Below are positions 1 through 6,160 of a stretch of 64,000 nucleotides of DNA, one piece after another. Under the pieces are notes generated by a model. It was not told the origin of the DNA and ran no database searches. It saw only the letters and a list, made by a program, of their open reading frames with translations. Numbering within the stretch: the stretch's first letter is position 1; every line of letters begins with the position of its first letter. The stretch lies in assembly GCF_001435195.1 (NCBI RefSeq), contig NZ_AZFQ01000052.1, positions 114,916 through 178,915 on the forward strand, in the 5' to 3' direction. The position numbers and the translations under genes were made by a program. Source of the DNA: Liquorilactobacillus satsumensis DSM 16230 = JCM 12392 (GTDB lineage: Bacteria > Bacillota > Bacilli > Lactobacillales > Lactobacillaceae).

Positions 1-10
1 ACCCCTCCTT
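1..10 (-). promoter_or_regulatory. ribosome binding site of a gene beyond the left edge
   Basis: Read on the minus strand these bases are AAGGAGGGGT, a strong Shine-Dalgarno sequence directly after the stop codon of the DUF669 gene. It shows that the leftward phage operon continues past the window. The next gene, in comparable lactobacillus phages often a helicase or primase, is not visible. Confidence 0.6.
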
Positions 11-580
11 TTAGAATGCACCTGGTTGAAATCCACTTGGTGTCTGTTGCCCGTTATTTGGGATATTATTTTGCTGCTGATTACCGTAATTTGGTTGCGT
101 ATTTGTTCCATAGTTAGGCTGCACACTTTGCTGTTGAACAACACCTGCATTTGCAGCTGGCTTTAAAAACTCTTTGATACGGTTGTTCTGTTTTTTACTT
201 CCATCACGGTCGTTATAACTATTGACTTTAACTTTAGCTTGTCCTTTGCTCCCAATTACCGTGGACCAGTTAGGGGAAAATGGCTGACCAATGACAGTCG
301 GTTGACCAATAGCAGCGAAAAACTGTGTCAACTTCCAGGTAAACTTCTTCATCAAGTACATCCGCTCCTTGACGGTAGTCTTACCTTCTTTACCAACTAC
401 TTCGCAGCTCACTTCTGCGTAAGGTGCTCCATTTGGAATTTTGTCACTATTACCGGTATAAACCTTGCGTTCTAGGTTTGTAACCGTGAATGGATAAGTA
501 CCTTCTGGTAATAAGGTGAAGTCACTTTCTTCTGCCACCCAGCCACTATTCCAATCTAAAAATTCATTTTCGTTGTTCAT
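11..580 (-). CDS. DUF669 phage protein, probable ssDNA-binding partner of the Sak4-like ATPase
   Basis: 189 aa. The first 140 residues resemble the DUF669 family of siphophage early proteins (LPEGTYPFTVTNLERKVY near the N-terminus, then a K-rich stretch ending in NRIKEFL). The last 45 residues are a low-complexity Q/N/P/G tail ending GFQPGAF, like the flexible acidic or polar tails of SSB proteins, although this one is not acidic. It follows the Sak4-like gene by 12 bases with a clear AGGAGG site. DUF669 genes usually sit beside phage recombinases. A single-strand-binding role is inferred from context, not shown by a motif. Confidence 0.8.
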   Translation of the reverse strand: MNNENEFLDWNSGWVAEESDFTLLPEGTYPFTVTNLERKVYTGNSDKIPNGAPYAEVSCEVVGKEGKTTVKERMYLMKKFTWKLTQFFAAIGQPTVIGQPFSPNWSTVIGSKGQAKVKVNSYNDRDGSKKQNNRIKEFLKPAANAGVVQQQSVQPNYGTNTQPNYGNQQQNNIPNNGQQTPSGFQPGAF

Positions 581-592
581 TTAAAATTCCTC

Positions 593-1651
593 CTACTTTC
601 TAATTTTTGAGTTTAAAAGTCCTAAAGCTTTATCCCAATTTGTTGCTAAGTATCCCCATAAATCTGTTGGAATATTTCCAATTGGCGTATCCTTTGGCAT
701 GAAGCCGCCTTGGTAAATGATCTGCATCACTTCCTCTACCGTAACTTGGTTAATCTTCATTAAGTCCGCAACGTCCTGCGGGATCACAGCTGGAATGTTT
801 TCTTTGTATTCTGGTGCAGGAGCCGTCTCAAGTACTGGATCGCCTTGATCTTCTGGCGTTTCTTCTGGAACCGATGGCAAAGGTATATCTTGCGTTTCTG
901 CAGTCTGAGTAACTTGTTGAGTCTGAATATTAGTAGCAGCTTCAAATGCTTGTGCAATTTGTGAATAGTCAAATGGCAATTCATCTTGTAAGCCAAGTCG
1001 ATTTTTTGCATCCCATGACGGTCTGTGTGTGGTATACATCACTCGTTGACCACCAGTAGCCTTCTTACTATTAGTCTTGTCATCTGTGATAATTGTTGTT
1101 TTGTAGTTGGCAAACAGTACCATGTCGGCCCACTCTTTAACTAGTGGTGCAGTTTTCTTTTCCAGCTTTAATTCATAGCGATCATAAGCACCCATTTCGT
1201 CTGGCTCTTCTTTTTTGCGCAACCAAGCATGAGCCGTGATCACAACGTTAATTCCCAGTTCAATCACTTCACTTAATGAATTCAGCAATTTTCCAATTTC
1301 ATCTGCTAATGCTACATAACGTGTGCCGTAGCCGGTGGAATCAATCGCCTGCCAATGATTTTGAGCCATTAGATGTTTCTTAGCTAAGTCCTCGCCCCAA
1401 TCCATTGTGTCGATAATTAATGTCCTGCACGGTCGAGTCTGTTTAACGAAGTCAACTTCCTGCAACAACATTGTCCAACTTGTAGGCTTGTCAAAGCGTT
1501 TAACATTCAGATATAACGATGAATCCTCTGTATCAATGAATAATGGATTTGGAAACTGACTAGCAAAAGTAGTTTTTCCAATTCCTTCCACTCCATACAA
1601 AATCACTTTTTGCGCTTTAGGAATTACTCCACTTTTTATTTGAAATCCCAT
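593..1651 (-). CDS. AAA_24 / Sak4-like phage recombination ATPase
   Basis: 352 aa. The Walker A motif GVEGIGKTT lies at about residues 20-28, with FIDTEDSS after it and a Walker B-like LIIDTMD near residue 100. This is the RecA-fold layout of phage AAA_24 nucleotide-binding proteins, which include the Sak4 single-strand annealing or strand-exchange proteins. Residues 240-290 are P/E/T/Q-rich and look disordered. A small folded C-terminal part follows (VADLMKINQVTVEEVM onward). It starts 3 bases after the stop of the SMC-like ATPase gene and sits just upstream of DUF669, so the three probably act together in phage recombination. A GGGAG site lies 11 bases before the ATG. Confidence 0.82.
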   Translation of the reverse strand: MGFQIKSGVIPKAQKVILYGVEGIGKTTFASQFPNPLFIDTEDSSLYLNVKRFDKPTSWTMLLQEVDFVKQTRPCRTLIIDTMDWGEDLAKKHLMAQNHWQAIDSTGYGTRYVALADEIGKLLNSLSEVIELGINVVITAHAWLRKKEEPDEMGAYDRYELKLEKKTAPLVKEWADMVLFANYKTTIITDDKTNSKKATGGQRVMYTTHRPSWDAKNRLGLQDELPFDYSQIAQAFEAATNIQTQQVTQTAETQDIPLPSVPEETPEDQGDPVLETAPAPEYKENIPAVIPQDVADLMKINQVTVEEVMQIIYQGGFMPKDTPIGNIPTDLWGYLATNWDKALGLLNSKIRK

Positions 1652-1654
1652 CAG

Positions 1655-2956
1655 TTAAAATGCTCCCTTCCCTTGCCAACCTGTTTGCGCTGGTGCTGTT
1701 TCAATTTGTGACGCTTGTTCCTTGGCATAACCGTCTTGGATAATTACGCTGCATTCATCACCTGTTGAAACTCTGGTGGCAATTGCTTGCAATCCTTCTT
1801 GTTCAAGCCACTTACCAAACTCACTCAATGTGGTCATATCCATTTGTTCCAACTTATCTAAGAGAATAAATCCGCAATCCGGTTTCAATTCACGTACAAT
1901 TGCTGTTGATACCTTGAGTTGATCTGAACCAGACATGTTATCCCACTTTTGACCGTTGTAAGTTAACTCGCCATCTTCTACCGACAAACCCGAAAGTGGT
2001 AATGTGGCATCATGTAAAAGTGTAGCTTTTTGTTTACGAATTTCTTCAATACCTTCACTTAATTCTTGATACTTACTGCTATATTGAGCAGCGTCTTCTT
2101 CTGCCTTATCTTTATCAAGATTGGCTCTTACCTTACGGTTGATTTCATCGATTTCTGATAAACTCTTTTCAAGTTCAGCAGTTGATCCATCTTGTAAGTC
2201 CTTAGTAGAACTCTGCGCAATCTTCAGATCAGTTTCAGTTCTCTCGTGAACTTGAACTAATTCGTTAAGCTGTTTTTGCAGCTGTTGAATTTTCTCAGCT
2301 TCAAAATCAAACTTTTGTTTAATTTGAGTTGCCTGCTGCCGCTTGCGAGCATTTTCACCATTTTTAGCTAAGATAGTCTGTTGTTGTTGAATTAAATCTT
2401 TAACATCAACTGGCTTTTTAGGAGCACTTGGAAAATATGGTTGTTCCTTAGCAAATTTGCTTTTTTGATCTGCAATCTGTCCGATCGTGTGTCTTTGGTT
2501 ATAAACCTCTTGTTCTGCGCGTTCCAACTCAAAAAGTTTGTCACCAACTCCAATTATTCTAAGTAAGGTCTGTGCCTTTTCTTTTGAGGTTGATTCCATA
2601 AACTTTGGCAAGTTGATCGCTAACTCTTCTACAAAGTCGTTTAGGAGTTGTTGTCCACCTTTTTGCCCTTTTGGATCAATAACCTTCAAGCTTGAGTTCT
2701 TACCTGTTCGCTCAACAATCAAACCGTTGTTCATAACAATGTGGAGACGTGGTGGTGTAGCTGAACCTTCACGATAAGCCTTAGATGGTTTATATTTATT
2801 ACCGCCTAACCCCCAAGCAATTGCATCAAGTACGCTTGTCTTACCCTGGTTATTATTCCCACCAACAATCGTTAAACCCTGCTGTGTTGGTTCAATTTTC
2901 ACTGCTTTAACTCGCTTGACGTTTTCGATTTCAAGCTTGTTAATCTTGACTGCCAT
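1655..2956 (-). CDS. RecF/SbcC-like AAA family ATPase of phage
   Basis: 433 aa. The N-terminus has an SMC-type ATPase head: LEIENVKRVKAVKIEP and then Walker A GGNNNQGKTS near residues 33-42. The middle (about 140-310) is rich in K, E, Q and L and predicted as coiled coil. The C-terminal part has an ABC-type signature region (MSGSDQLKVSTAIVREL) and a Walker B-like CGFILLDKLEQM. It is much shorter than bacterial SbcC, as is usual for phage versions. It lies between the MazG-like and Sak4-like genes with 2-3 base spacing, so the genes are almost certainly co-transcribed. A role in DNA recombination or replication is inferred. Confidence 0.82.
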   Translation of the reverse strand: MAVKINKLEIENVKRVKAVKIEPTQQGLTIVGGNNNQGKTSVLDAIAWGLGGNKYKPSKAYREGSATPPRLHIVMNNGLIVERTGKNSSLKVIDPKGQKGGQQLLNDFVEELAINLPKFMESTSKEKAQTLLRIIGVGDKLFELERAEQEVYNQRHTIGQIADQKSKFAKEQPYFPSAPKKPVDVKDLIQQQQTILAKNGENARKRQQATQIKQKFDFEAEKIQQLQKQLNELVQVHERTETDLKIAQSSTKDLQDGSTAELEKSLSEIDEINRKVRANLDKDKAEEDAAQYSSKYQELSEGIEEIRKQKATLLHDATLPLSGLSVEDGELTYNGQKWDNMSGSDQLKVSTAIVRELKPDCGFILLDKLEQMDMTTLSEFGKWLEQEGLQAIATRVSTGDECSVIIQDGYAKEQASQIETAPAQTGWQGKGAF

Positions 2957-2958
2957 AA

Positions 2959-3294
2959 CTACTCCTCCTTCTTGTTCAAATCCGCATTTTTAATAAATGT
3001 TCCATTTACAAGTTTTCCTTGCCGGTCCTTGATATGACTGTATGCTTTTTCAAGTGCTTGATTCATTGTGATTCCCTGTTGTTTTGCAAAAATAGTCAAG
3101 GTTACAAATACATCACCGATTGAATCAATCATGTGTGCTCGATTACCTTTGCTGAAATCCTGTGCCAGCTCACCAGCTTCTTCGAAAAATTTTATTAACT
3201 GGCGATTACTTAATTCTTTGTTAAGTAATTTACGTTTGGCACCCCAAGCAATAATATTTTGGTTTAATTCATCTAACTCTTGTTTTGAGACCAC
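2959..3294 (-). CDS. MazG-like nucleotide pyrophosphohydrolase
   Basis: 111 aa, about the size of single-domain phage MazG-like proteins. The metal-binding signature is visible: KFFEEAGELAQDF (an E-x-x-E helix, residues 34-46) and further on SIGDVFVTLTIFA (the E/D-x-x-D helix). These enzymes hydrolyse (d)NTPs to monophosphates. The start is GTG, 7 bases after GGAGTG. It is the first enzyme gene of the leftward early cluster. A role in nucleotide-pool control is family knowledge; the substrate cannot be read from sequence. Confidence 0.8.
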   Translation of the reverse strand: MVSKQELDELNQNIIAWGAKRKLLNKELSNRQLIKFFEEAGELAQDFSKGNRAHMIDSIGDVFVTLTIFAKQQGITMNQALEKAYSHIKDRQGKLVNGTFIKNADLNKKEE

Positions 3295-3300
3295 TACTGT

Positions 3301-3435
3301 TCACTCCTTATCTCCGATTGATAAATCTTCTGCTGCTTCAAACAAATCATCGTATCGACTCATTGGAACATCACGAAAAACTTCGTAACCTATTTTGCTA
3401 GCAGCCTTGTCCAAAACGCTTAAATTGAAAAACAT
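3301..3435 (-). CDS. small hypothetical phage protein
   Basis: 44 aa when started at the ATG at 3435, which has GGAGAAG 7 bases upstream; the frame is open for another 27 codons upstream, to 3516, but that extension would run through a strong hairpin at 3482-3502. The protein begins MFFNLSVLDKAASKIGYEVF and has an acidic C-terminal half. I recognise no family. It overlaps nothing and sits 6 bases before the MazG-like gene, so it is probably in the same transcript. Confidence 0.55.
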   Translation of the reverse strand: MFFNLSVLDKAASKIGYEVFRDVPMSRYDDLFEAAEDLSIGDKE

Positions 3436-3481
3436 TTTCTTCTCCACTGTGGTAAAATGATCATGTAAATTATTTATACTT

Positions 3482-3508
3482 GAGCCTATTGCGAGTAGGC
3501 TCTTTTTT
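3482..3508 (+). terminator. rightward intrinsic terminator inside the leftward early region
   Basis: GAGCCTA, a 7-base loop, TAGGCTC and six T residues: a perfect 7-bp stem followed by a U-tract, oriented on the plus strand. All neighbouring genes are on the minus strand, where the hairpin has no following U-tract. It may end an antisense RNA or protect the early operon from rightward read-through. Confidence 0.6.
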
Positions 3509-3737
3509 ATTGCCACTCTTTTGGTGGTTCTCTGAACAATTCATTTGGTGTACATCTGAGAAATTGGCAAAGCTTATTTAAAGTATCAAGTTTCACCATT
3601 TTTGAATTGCCGTTTCTATGGGAAGCTATAGTGTTTCTAGAAATTCCTGTAGCTTCGTGAACCTGTCTATCTTTGAGTTTCATTTCTGCCATCCTATATC
3701 TGACACCACAACTAAAAGTTTCAGAATTATATTCCAC
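3507..3737 (-). CDS. XRE/Cro-type helix-turn-helix protein
   Basis: 76 aa. The helix-turn-helix is at about residues 22-55: VHEATGISRNTIASHRNG is the classical two-helix DNA-binding motif, followed by LDTLNKLCQFLRCTPNELF, the usual end of the XRE fold. The start is GTG at 3737, 5 bases after AGAGGTG; an internal ATG (MAEMKLKD) would still keep the whole domain. It is downstream of two tiny membrane-protein genes on the same strand. It is likely a regulator of early transcription; its target is unknown. Confidence 0.75.
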   Translation of the reverse strand: MEYNSETFSCGVRYRMAEMKLKDRQVHEATGISRNTIASHRNGNSKMVKLDTLNKLCQFLRCTPNELFREPPKEWQ

Positions 3738-3768
3738 CTTTCACACCTCTTTCTTGCTAGATATTTTT

Positions 3769-3876
3769 TTATATGAAGAATGCAACCACCTCCCCAATCG
3801 CTAAAATCAGAAACATTGCAATTACCCAGATTGCAAATACCATACTTCCAAAATAATCAGCTAGAAGTTTTATCAT
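3769..3876 (-). CDS. 35-residue single-span membrane protein
   Basis: An ATG with AAGGAG 9 bases upstream opens a 35-codon frame beginning MIKLLADYFGSMVFAIWVIA and ending in VVAFFI. Residues 10-30 are one hydrophobic transmembrane stretch. The start overlaps the end of the preceding 30-codon gene, which suggests translational coupling. Tiny membrane proteins of this kind are common in early regions of lactobacillus phages, but I know no assigned function. Confidence 0.6.
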   Translation of the reverse strand: MIKLLADYFGSMVFAIWVIAMFLILAIGEVVAFFI

Positions 3877-3949
3877 TTTTGTGTTCTCCTTCGTAAAAAC
3901 CAATGAAATAGACAATTGGTAGTGTGATCACCCAATAAACAAACGACAT
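3857..3949 (-). CDS. 30-residue membrane peptide
   Basis: An ATG preceded by AGAGGTG opens a 30-codon frame starting MSFVYWVITLPIVYFIGFYE with a polar tail. Residues 3-18 are hydrophobic and would span or dip into a membrane. Its last 7 codons overlap the next gene at 3769-3876 in another frame, and the ribosome site of that gene lies inside this one. Function unknown. Confidence 0.5.
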   Translation of the reverse strand: MSFVYWVITLPIVYFIGFYEGEHKNDKTSS

Positions 3950-4026
3950 AAACACACCTCTTTTTATTCATTTATCAAACTTGTACTTATGCAGCCTTCC
4001 TCGTCACTTGCCGCCAGACTTGTAAT
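3950..4026. repeat. spacer with a 15-base word shared with the int leader
   Basis: The word GTCACTTGCCGCCAG at 4003-4017 recurs exactly at 8690-8704, just upstream of the integrase gene and in the same orientation. Nothing else stands out in this spacer. Confidence 0.35.
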
Positions 4027-4308
4027 TTATTTATTTGAACGGAAGCTTTGTAAGTAGTCGTCTAATTCAATTCTTCGTATCCTTGTAGTTCCACCTACAG
4101 TGATCGTTGGTAATCCTCTATTTTTTATCCACTTGTCAATTGTTGATCTACTAACATTCACATAATCTGCAGTTTCATCAACTGACATATACTCTGGGTA
4201 GGTATTACCTTCTTTAATTTCGGCAAGAAGTTCAGCCAATGCTTCTCTGACATCTTTTCGAAGACTATCCTCAAAATCATGAGATAAATTCATTCTTAAT
4301 TCGGCCAC
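4027..4308 (-). CDS. excisionase-type helix-turn-helix protein (HTH_17)
   Basis: 93 aa from a GTG at 4308 that has AGAGGTG 5 bases upstream; the longer frame reaching 4365 has no such site. The C-terminal 55 residues are a MerR/excisionase-like winged helix: YMSVDETADYVNVSRSTIDKW, then KNRGLPTITVGGTTRIRR and DDYL. The N-terminal 40 residues form a charged helix (ALAELLAEIKEG). Proteins of this family act as Xis or as phage regulators. The position next to the Cro-like gene fits either role; excision control is inferred only. Confidence 0.72.
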   Translation of the reverse strand: MAELRMNLSHDFEDSLRKDVREALAELLAEIKEGNTYPEYMSVDETADYVNVSRSTIDKWIKNRGLPTITVGGTTRIRRIELDDYLQSFRSNK

Positions 4309-4312
4309 ATAA

Positions 4313-4516
4313 TCACCTCTTTTTATCTCTGAAATAATCCAAACTGATATCCAATGCATCAGCAATTTTGCACATTAACTCAAAACTCGGTTTTTTAATC
4401 TTTCCGTCTCTCAAGGCATAAATAGTCATGTTCCTTTTATCTCCATAAATATTTTTGCTTAACTCATTGATCGTAATTTTTTTACTTTTAAGAATTTTTT
4501 CAATCTTTCTCCACAT
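4313..4516 (-). CDS. Cro-like XRE transcriptional regulator
   Basis: 67 aa starting at the ATG at 4516, which has GGAGG 6 bases upstream. The XRE domain fills the protein: ITINELSKNIYGDKRNMTIY, then a recognition helix, and PSFELMCKIADALDISLDYF. It is the first gene of the leftward early operon, and its promoter lies in the palindromic operator at 4551-4591. By position it is the best Cro candidate, although the CI-like gene is 1.6 kb away rather than adjacent. Confidence 0.75.
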   Translation of the reverse strand: MWRKIEKILKSKKITINELSKNIYGDKRNMTIYALRDGKIKKPSFELMCKIADALDISLDYFRDKKR

Positions 4517-4550
4517 TCTGTGCCTCCATATATAGTGCTTACCCAAAATC

Positions 4551-4591
4551 AATCACAATATATTGTGATTTTATAAACATTGTGATATAGT
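4551..4591. promoter_or_regulatory. palindromic operator with divergent promoters
   Basis: Bases 4551-4570 are a perfect 20-bp palindrome, AATCACAATA followed by TATTGTGATT. A second half site, ATTGTGATA, lies at 4579-4587. On the plus strand TTGTGA (4563-4568), 17 bases and TATAGT (4586-4591) form a promoter towards the DUF2188 gene. On the minus strand a TTGTGA inside the palindrome lies 18 bases from TATATA, just before the Cro-like gene. A repressor bound here would block both. Confidence 0.7.
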
Positions 4592-4672
4592 ATTTTTTGT
4601 AGATAACAGCCTCCTAAAACTTTTACCTACAAATAAATACTGTTGAGAATTCAACGAAGGAGATGAGTTTAT

Positions 4673-4903
4673 ATGACAGGTAAAAATCAATGGGTTTCTC
4701 CCCATGGAGACCAATGGGCCGTAAAAGGTGCTGGCAATGGGAAAGCTACGAAATTATTTGATAAAAAATCAGATGCTTTAGATTTCGCCAAAAACGTAGC
4801 AAAAAATCAGCATTCAGAATTAATTGGACAAAAGCAAAATGGACAAATTAATCTGAAGAATAGTTATGGTAAAGATCCTTTTCCTCCCAAAGATAAGAAT
4901 TAA
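4673..4903 (+). CDS. DUF2188 family small protein
   Basis: 76 aa. The order WVSPHGDQWAVKGAGNGKAT, then KLFDKKSDALDFAKNVAKNQ, then ELIGQKQNGQI matches the DUF2188 fold, a short protein predicted to form a beta-rich dimer. The start has AAGGAG 10 bases upstream. It is transcribed away from the Cro-like gene by the TTGTGA/TATAGT promoter. DUF2188 genes are frequent in phages and elements of lactic acid bacteria; the function is unknown. Confidence 0.75.
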   Translation: MTGKNQWVSPHGDQWAVKGAGNGKATKLFDKKSDALDFAKNVAKNQHSELIGQKQNGQINLKNSYGKDPFPPKDKN

Positions 4904-4972
4904 TTATCTTTTAAAGTTACTCCCTTCAAAAAAATAGGTAGTATGAATCCGATGGAAAGTTAGGTTAAAAGT

Positions 4973-5206
4973 ATGAATGTTAAAATAAATACTCCAAAAG
5001 AAATGCCTGCAGATTTCAAAGTATTAGAGCAAAGAGCTGATTTCATAAAATCTAGAACAAAATACAGTAATGGTCTGGTTTTGATTTTTGAACAAACAGC
5101 TGAGGAAACAACATTACATTCCAATTACAATTGGATCCAGGAAGCTGATGGCTCTTTAACTCCAAACTACAATTCCCAAAATTCTAATTTTATTGATGTT
5201 GTTTAA
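4973..5206 (+). CDS. hypothetical phage protein
   Basis: 77 aa, no recognised family. It is mostly polar with a short beta-prone core (GLVLIFEQTAEETTLHSNYN) and a Q/N/S-rich C-terminus. The ribosome site is weak (AAAGTTAGG). It follows the DUF2188 gene by 69 bases and probably shares its promoter. Its last 17 bases overlap the end of the small minus-strand gene at 5190-5333. Confidence 0.5.
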   Translation: MNVKINTPKEMPADFKVLEQRADFIKSRTKYSNGLVLIFEQTAEETTLHSNYNWIQEADGSLTPNYNSQNSNFIDVV

Positions 5207-5333
5207 TATTTAATTTAGGGCTTTGAATAGTAATGTGATTTTTAGAAACTTTCACTGTAGTTTTATCATTGCTTAACATAATCAGGGATTCACGTATTGC
5301 AGACGTGGATCTCTTTTTGTTTTGTTCTTTCAT
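5190..5333 (-). CDS. 47-residue basic protein downstream of an HTH gene
   Basis: An ATG at 5333 after GGAGGGAGTAGAGGG opens 47 codons, starting MKEQNKKRSTSAIRESLIML. The N-terminal third is strongly basic and the rest is beta-prone with alternating K, V, I and T. It lies 14 bases after the HTH gene at 5348-5554 on the same strand, so the two look like an operon. It ends inside the 3' end of the convergent gene at 4973-5206. No family recognised. Confidence 0.5.
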   Translation of the reverse strand: MKEQNKKRSTSAIRESLIMLSNDKTTVKVSKNHITIQSPKLNIKQHQ

Positions 5334-5347
5334 CCCTCTACTCCCTC

Positions 5348-5554
5348 CTACTCCATATCCAAAACTCGATAAATCTTCTTGCGAATGTTCATTGACTTCG
5401 GAGACATATCGCCACTAATCGCACGATTAACTTGAATTGCTCCCTCGCCAATCAATTCTGCCAATTCCACTTGAGTCATATCTCGCTCAAGTAAATGAAA
5501 CTTAATTTGTTTCTTAACTTCTTTAGCAGTTTCAACAAGACTCTGCTCGACCAT
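5348..5554 (-). CDS. XRE-type helix-turn-helix regulator
   Basis: 68 aa. An amphipathic N-terminal helix (VETAKEVKKQIKFHLLERDM) leads into the helix-turn-helix TQVELAELIGEGAIQVNRAI, then SGDMSPKSMNIRKKIYRVL. This short form is seen in phages and integrative elements of lactobacilli. The start has AAGGGGGT 6 bases upstream. It is divergent from the 54-codon gene at 5608 with 53 bases between them, so it may control that junction. Its role beside the Cro-like and CI-like proteins is unclear. Confidence 0.7.
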   Translation of the reverse strand: MVEQSLVETAKEVKKQIKFHLLERDMTQVELAELIGEGAIQVNRAISGDMSPKSMNIRKKIYRVLDME

Positions 5555-5579
5555 AGGATTACCCCCTTTCTATATTTGA

Positions 5580-5585
5580 TATAAT
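5580..5585 (+). promoter_or_regulatory. TATAAT -10 element of the 54-codon gene
   Basis: A consensus TATAAT lies 22 bases before the ATG at 5608, between the divergent HTH gene and the 54-codon gene. No good -35 is visible, which suggests dependence on an activator or a weak promoter. Confidence 0.4.
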
Positions 5586-5607
5586 CATCTTTAAGGAGGT
5601 GATTAAT

Positions 5608-5772
5608 ATGTCAGTTAAAATTCCTGCTTCGGAATTTGCTATTGCTGTGGTAAATTCGTCTAATCCAAATCTTTCTATTGAAAGCAAAATTGAATTATAC
5701 GAACAAGCCGTAAAGATGGTTAAAGAACATAACAGAAATGTTTCAGCCCCAAAACTTCATTCCTTTAACTAG
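5608..5772 (+). CDS. 54-residue hypothetical protein
   Basis: An ATG with a strong AAGGAGG (7-base spacing) opens 54 codons starting MSVKIPASEFAIAVVNSSNP. It continues with an amphipathic helix (SIESKIELYEQAVKMVKEHN). Stop codon TAG at 5770-5772 overlaps the stop of the opposite-strand gene at 5769-5906 by two bases. The strong ribosome site and the TATAAT upstream support expression. I recognise no family. Confidence 0.6.
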   Translation: MSVKIPASEFAIAVVNSSNPNLSIESKIELYEQAVKMVKEHNRNVSAPKLHSFN

Positions 5773-5906
5773 AAATTGACTACTTCGTGATAAAGCTTCG
5801 CAATGGCTGCCACCATTTCGGGGCTTTTTTCTTTGTCTGAAGTAAGCAACTGTGCCAGATAGTCACGACCTGCCTGTTCAATGTCAGTTTCTTTCTCTAA
5901 TTTCAC
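5769..5906 (-). CDS. 45-residue hypothetical protein next to the CI operator
   Basis: A GTG start with AAAGGAG 7 bases upstream opens 45 codons. The product is all-helical in appearance: DIEQAGRDYLAQLLTSDKEK and then SPEMVAAIAKLYHEVVNF. It is the first leftward gene on the left side of the CI operator region, the place usually taken by cro, yet no helix-turn-helix is visible. It could be a small anti-repressor or regulator; that is inference from position. Confidence 0.55.
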   Translation of the reverse strand: MKLEKETDIEQAGRDYLAQLLTSDKEKSPEMVAAIAKLYHEVVNF

Positions 5907-5942
5907 GAAATTACTCCTTTCTGTAATTTATTAATAAAGTAA

Positions 5943-6132
5943 TTGACAACCAATTAGACTTAGTCTAATATTAAGGCATGCAAAATAAGCCTAAAAAAAC
6001 AATTTCTTATATAAGTCGCTCGCCAAAGTTGATCATATAAGGTTAGTTTTTAGTTGCGTAATTACTTGATGAATTAAATATAAGCCTTAGTCTAAAAATA
6101 GTCAACTATTAATTAGTCTAAGACTAATTAAT
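5943..6132. promoter_or_regulatory. CI operator region with facing promoters
   Basis: Three sites contain TTAGTCTAA: a 17-bp palindrome at 5953-5969, a single copy at 6087-6095, and a 25-bp perfect palindrome at 6108-6132. A rightward promoter TTGACA (5943-5948), 17 bases, TAATAT (5966-5971) carries the first operator between its boxes. A leftward promoter TTGACT (6100-6105 on the minus strand), 17 bases, TATATT (6077-6082) carries the second. The two promoters face each other across about 100 bases. Confidence 0.7.
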
Positions 6133-6160
6133 TTATCAATAAAAGGAGCTTTTTATTGAT

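Noticed and set aside
3436-3516. 27-codon extension of the small gene at 3301-3435
   Set aside because: It would run through a strong hairpin, and the internal ATG has the better ribosome site.
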